Origin: Gammaproteobacteria bacterium
GTDB taxonomy: Bacteria > Pseudomonadota > Gammaproteobacteria > Pseudomonadales > Porticoccaceae
Length of the DNA: 5,653 bases
NCBI GenBank assembly: GCA_003646355.1
Contig: QNFO01000096.1
Coordinates: forward strand, 1-5,653
Direction of reading: 5' to 3'
Part shown: piece after piece, positions 5,620 to 5,653 of the stretch
Layout: the number at the start of each line of letters is the position of its first letter
Position numbering within the stretch: the stretch's first letter is position 1
Translations under genes and position numbers: made by a program
The notes under the pieces: generated by a model
What the model was told of the DNA's origin: nothing
Databases searched by the model: none
Seen by the model: the letters and a program-made list of their open reading frames with translations, nothing else

Positions 5620-5653
5620 TGAAGACAGGTTTTTTAACAGTAGTTTAAGAAAG

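Overview
The window carries ordinary bacterial housekeeping DNA of about 50-55% GC. Its order, maf/yceF (reverse), then yceD, rpmF, fabD, fabG and an apparent acpP leader, is the Gammaproteobacterial lipid/ribosome locus. Protein similarity to E. coli TopB, YceF, YceD, L32, FabD and FabG (recalled, not computed) fits a gammaproteobacterium, probably a free-living one outside the Enterobacteria. The genus cannot be fixed from the sequence alone.

Left part (1-1991): the 3' two thirds of topB, a type IA topoisomerase cut by the window edge, runs rightward. After 221 bp comes a small unrecognised membrane-anchored protein (1519-1911). This faces the convergent maf/yceF gene, with no obvious terminator between them.

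Middle (1992-3652): maf/yceF on the reverse strand and yceD on the forward strand diverge from a 115-bp region. That region holds a near-consensus sigma-70 promoter (TTGACA, 17 bp, TAGAAT) and two operator-like inverted repeats. The promoter lies so close to the yceD ATG that the mRNA would be nearly leaderless. rpmF (ribosomal protein L32) follows with a strong Shine-Dalgarno sequence, directly preceded by a 9-bp hairpin. It ends in an intrinsic terminator with an 11-bp perfect stem.

Right part (3653-5653): plsX and fabH, which in E. coli sit between rpmF and fabD, are both absent. The space holds the terminator and five imperfect 16-17 bp tandem repeats that run up to the fabD start codon, so that the last repeat supplies the ribosome-binding region. 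fabD (malonyl-CoA:ACP transacylase) and fabG (3-oxoacyl-ACP reductase) form a short operon, each with all catalytic residues visible. The last 130 bp look like a promoter and structured leader for the next gene, expected to be acpP, which lies outside the window.

No mobile element, CRISPR array, tRNA or rRNA was seen. The least ordinary features are the repeat array in front of fabD with loss of plsX/fabH from the locus, and the nearly leaderless yceD promoter.
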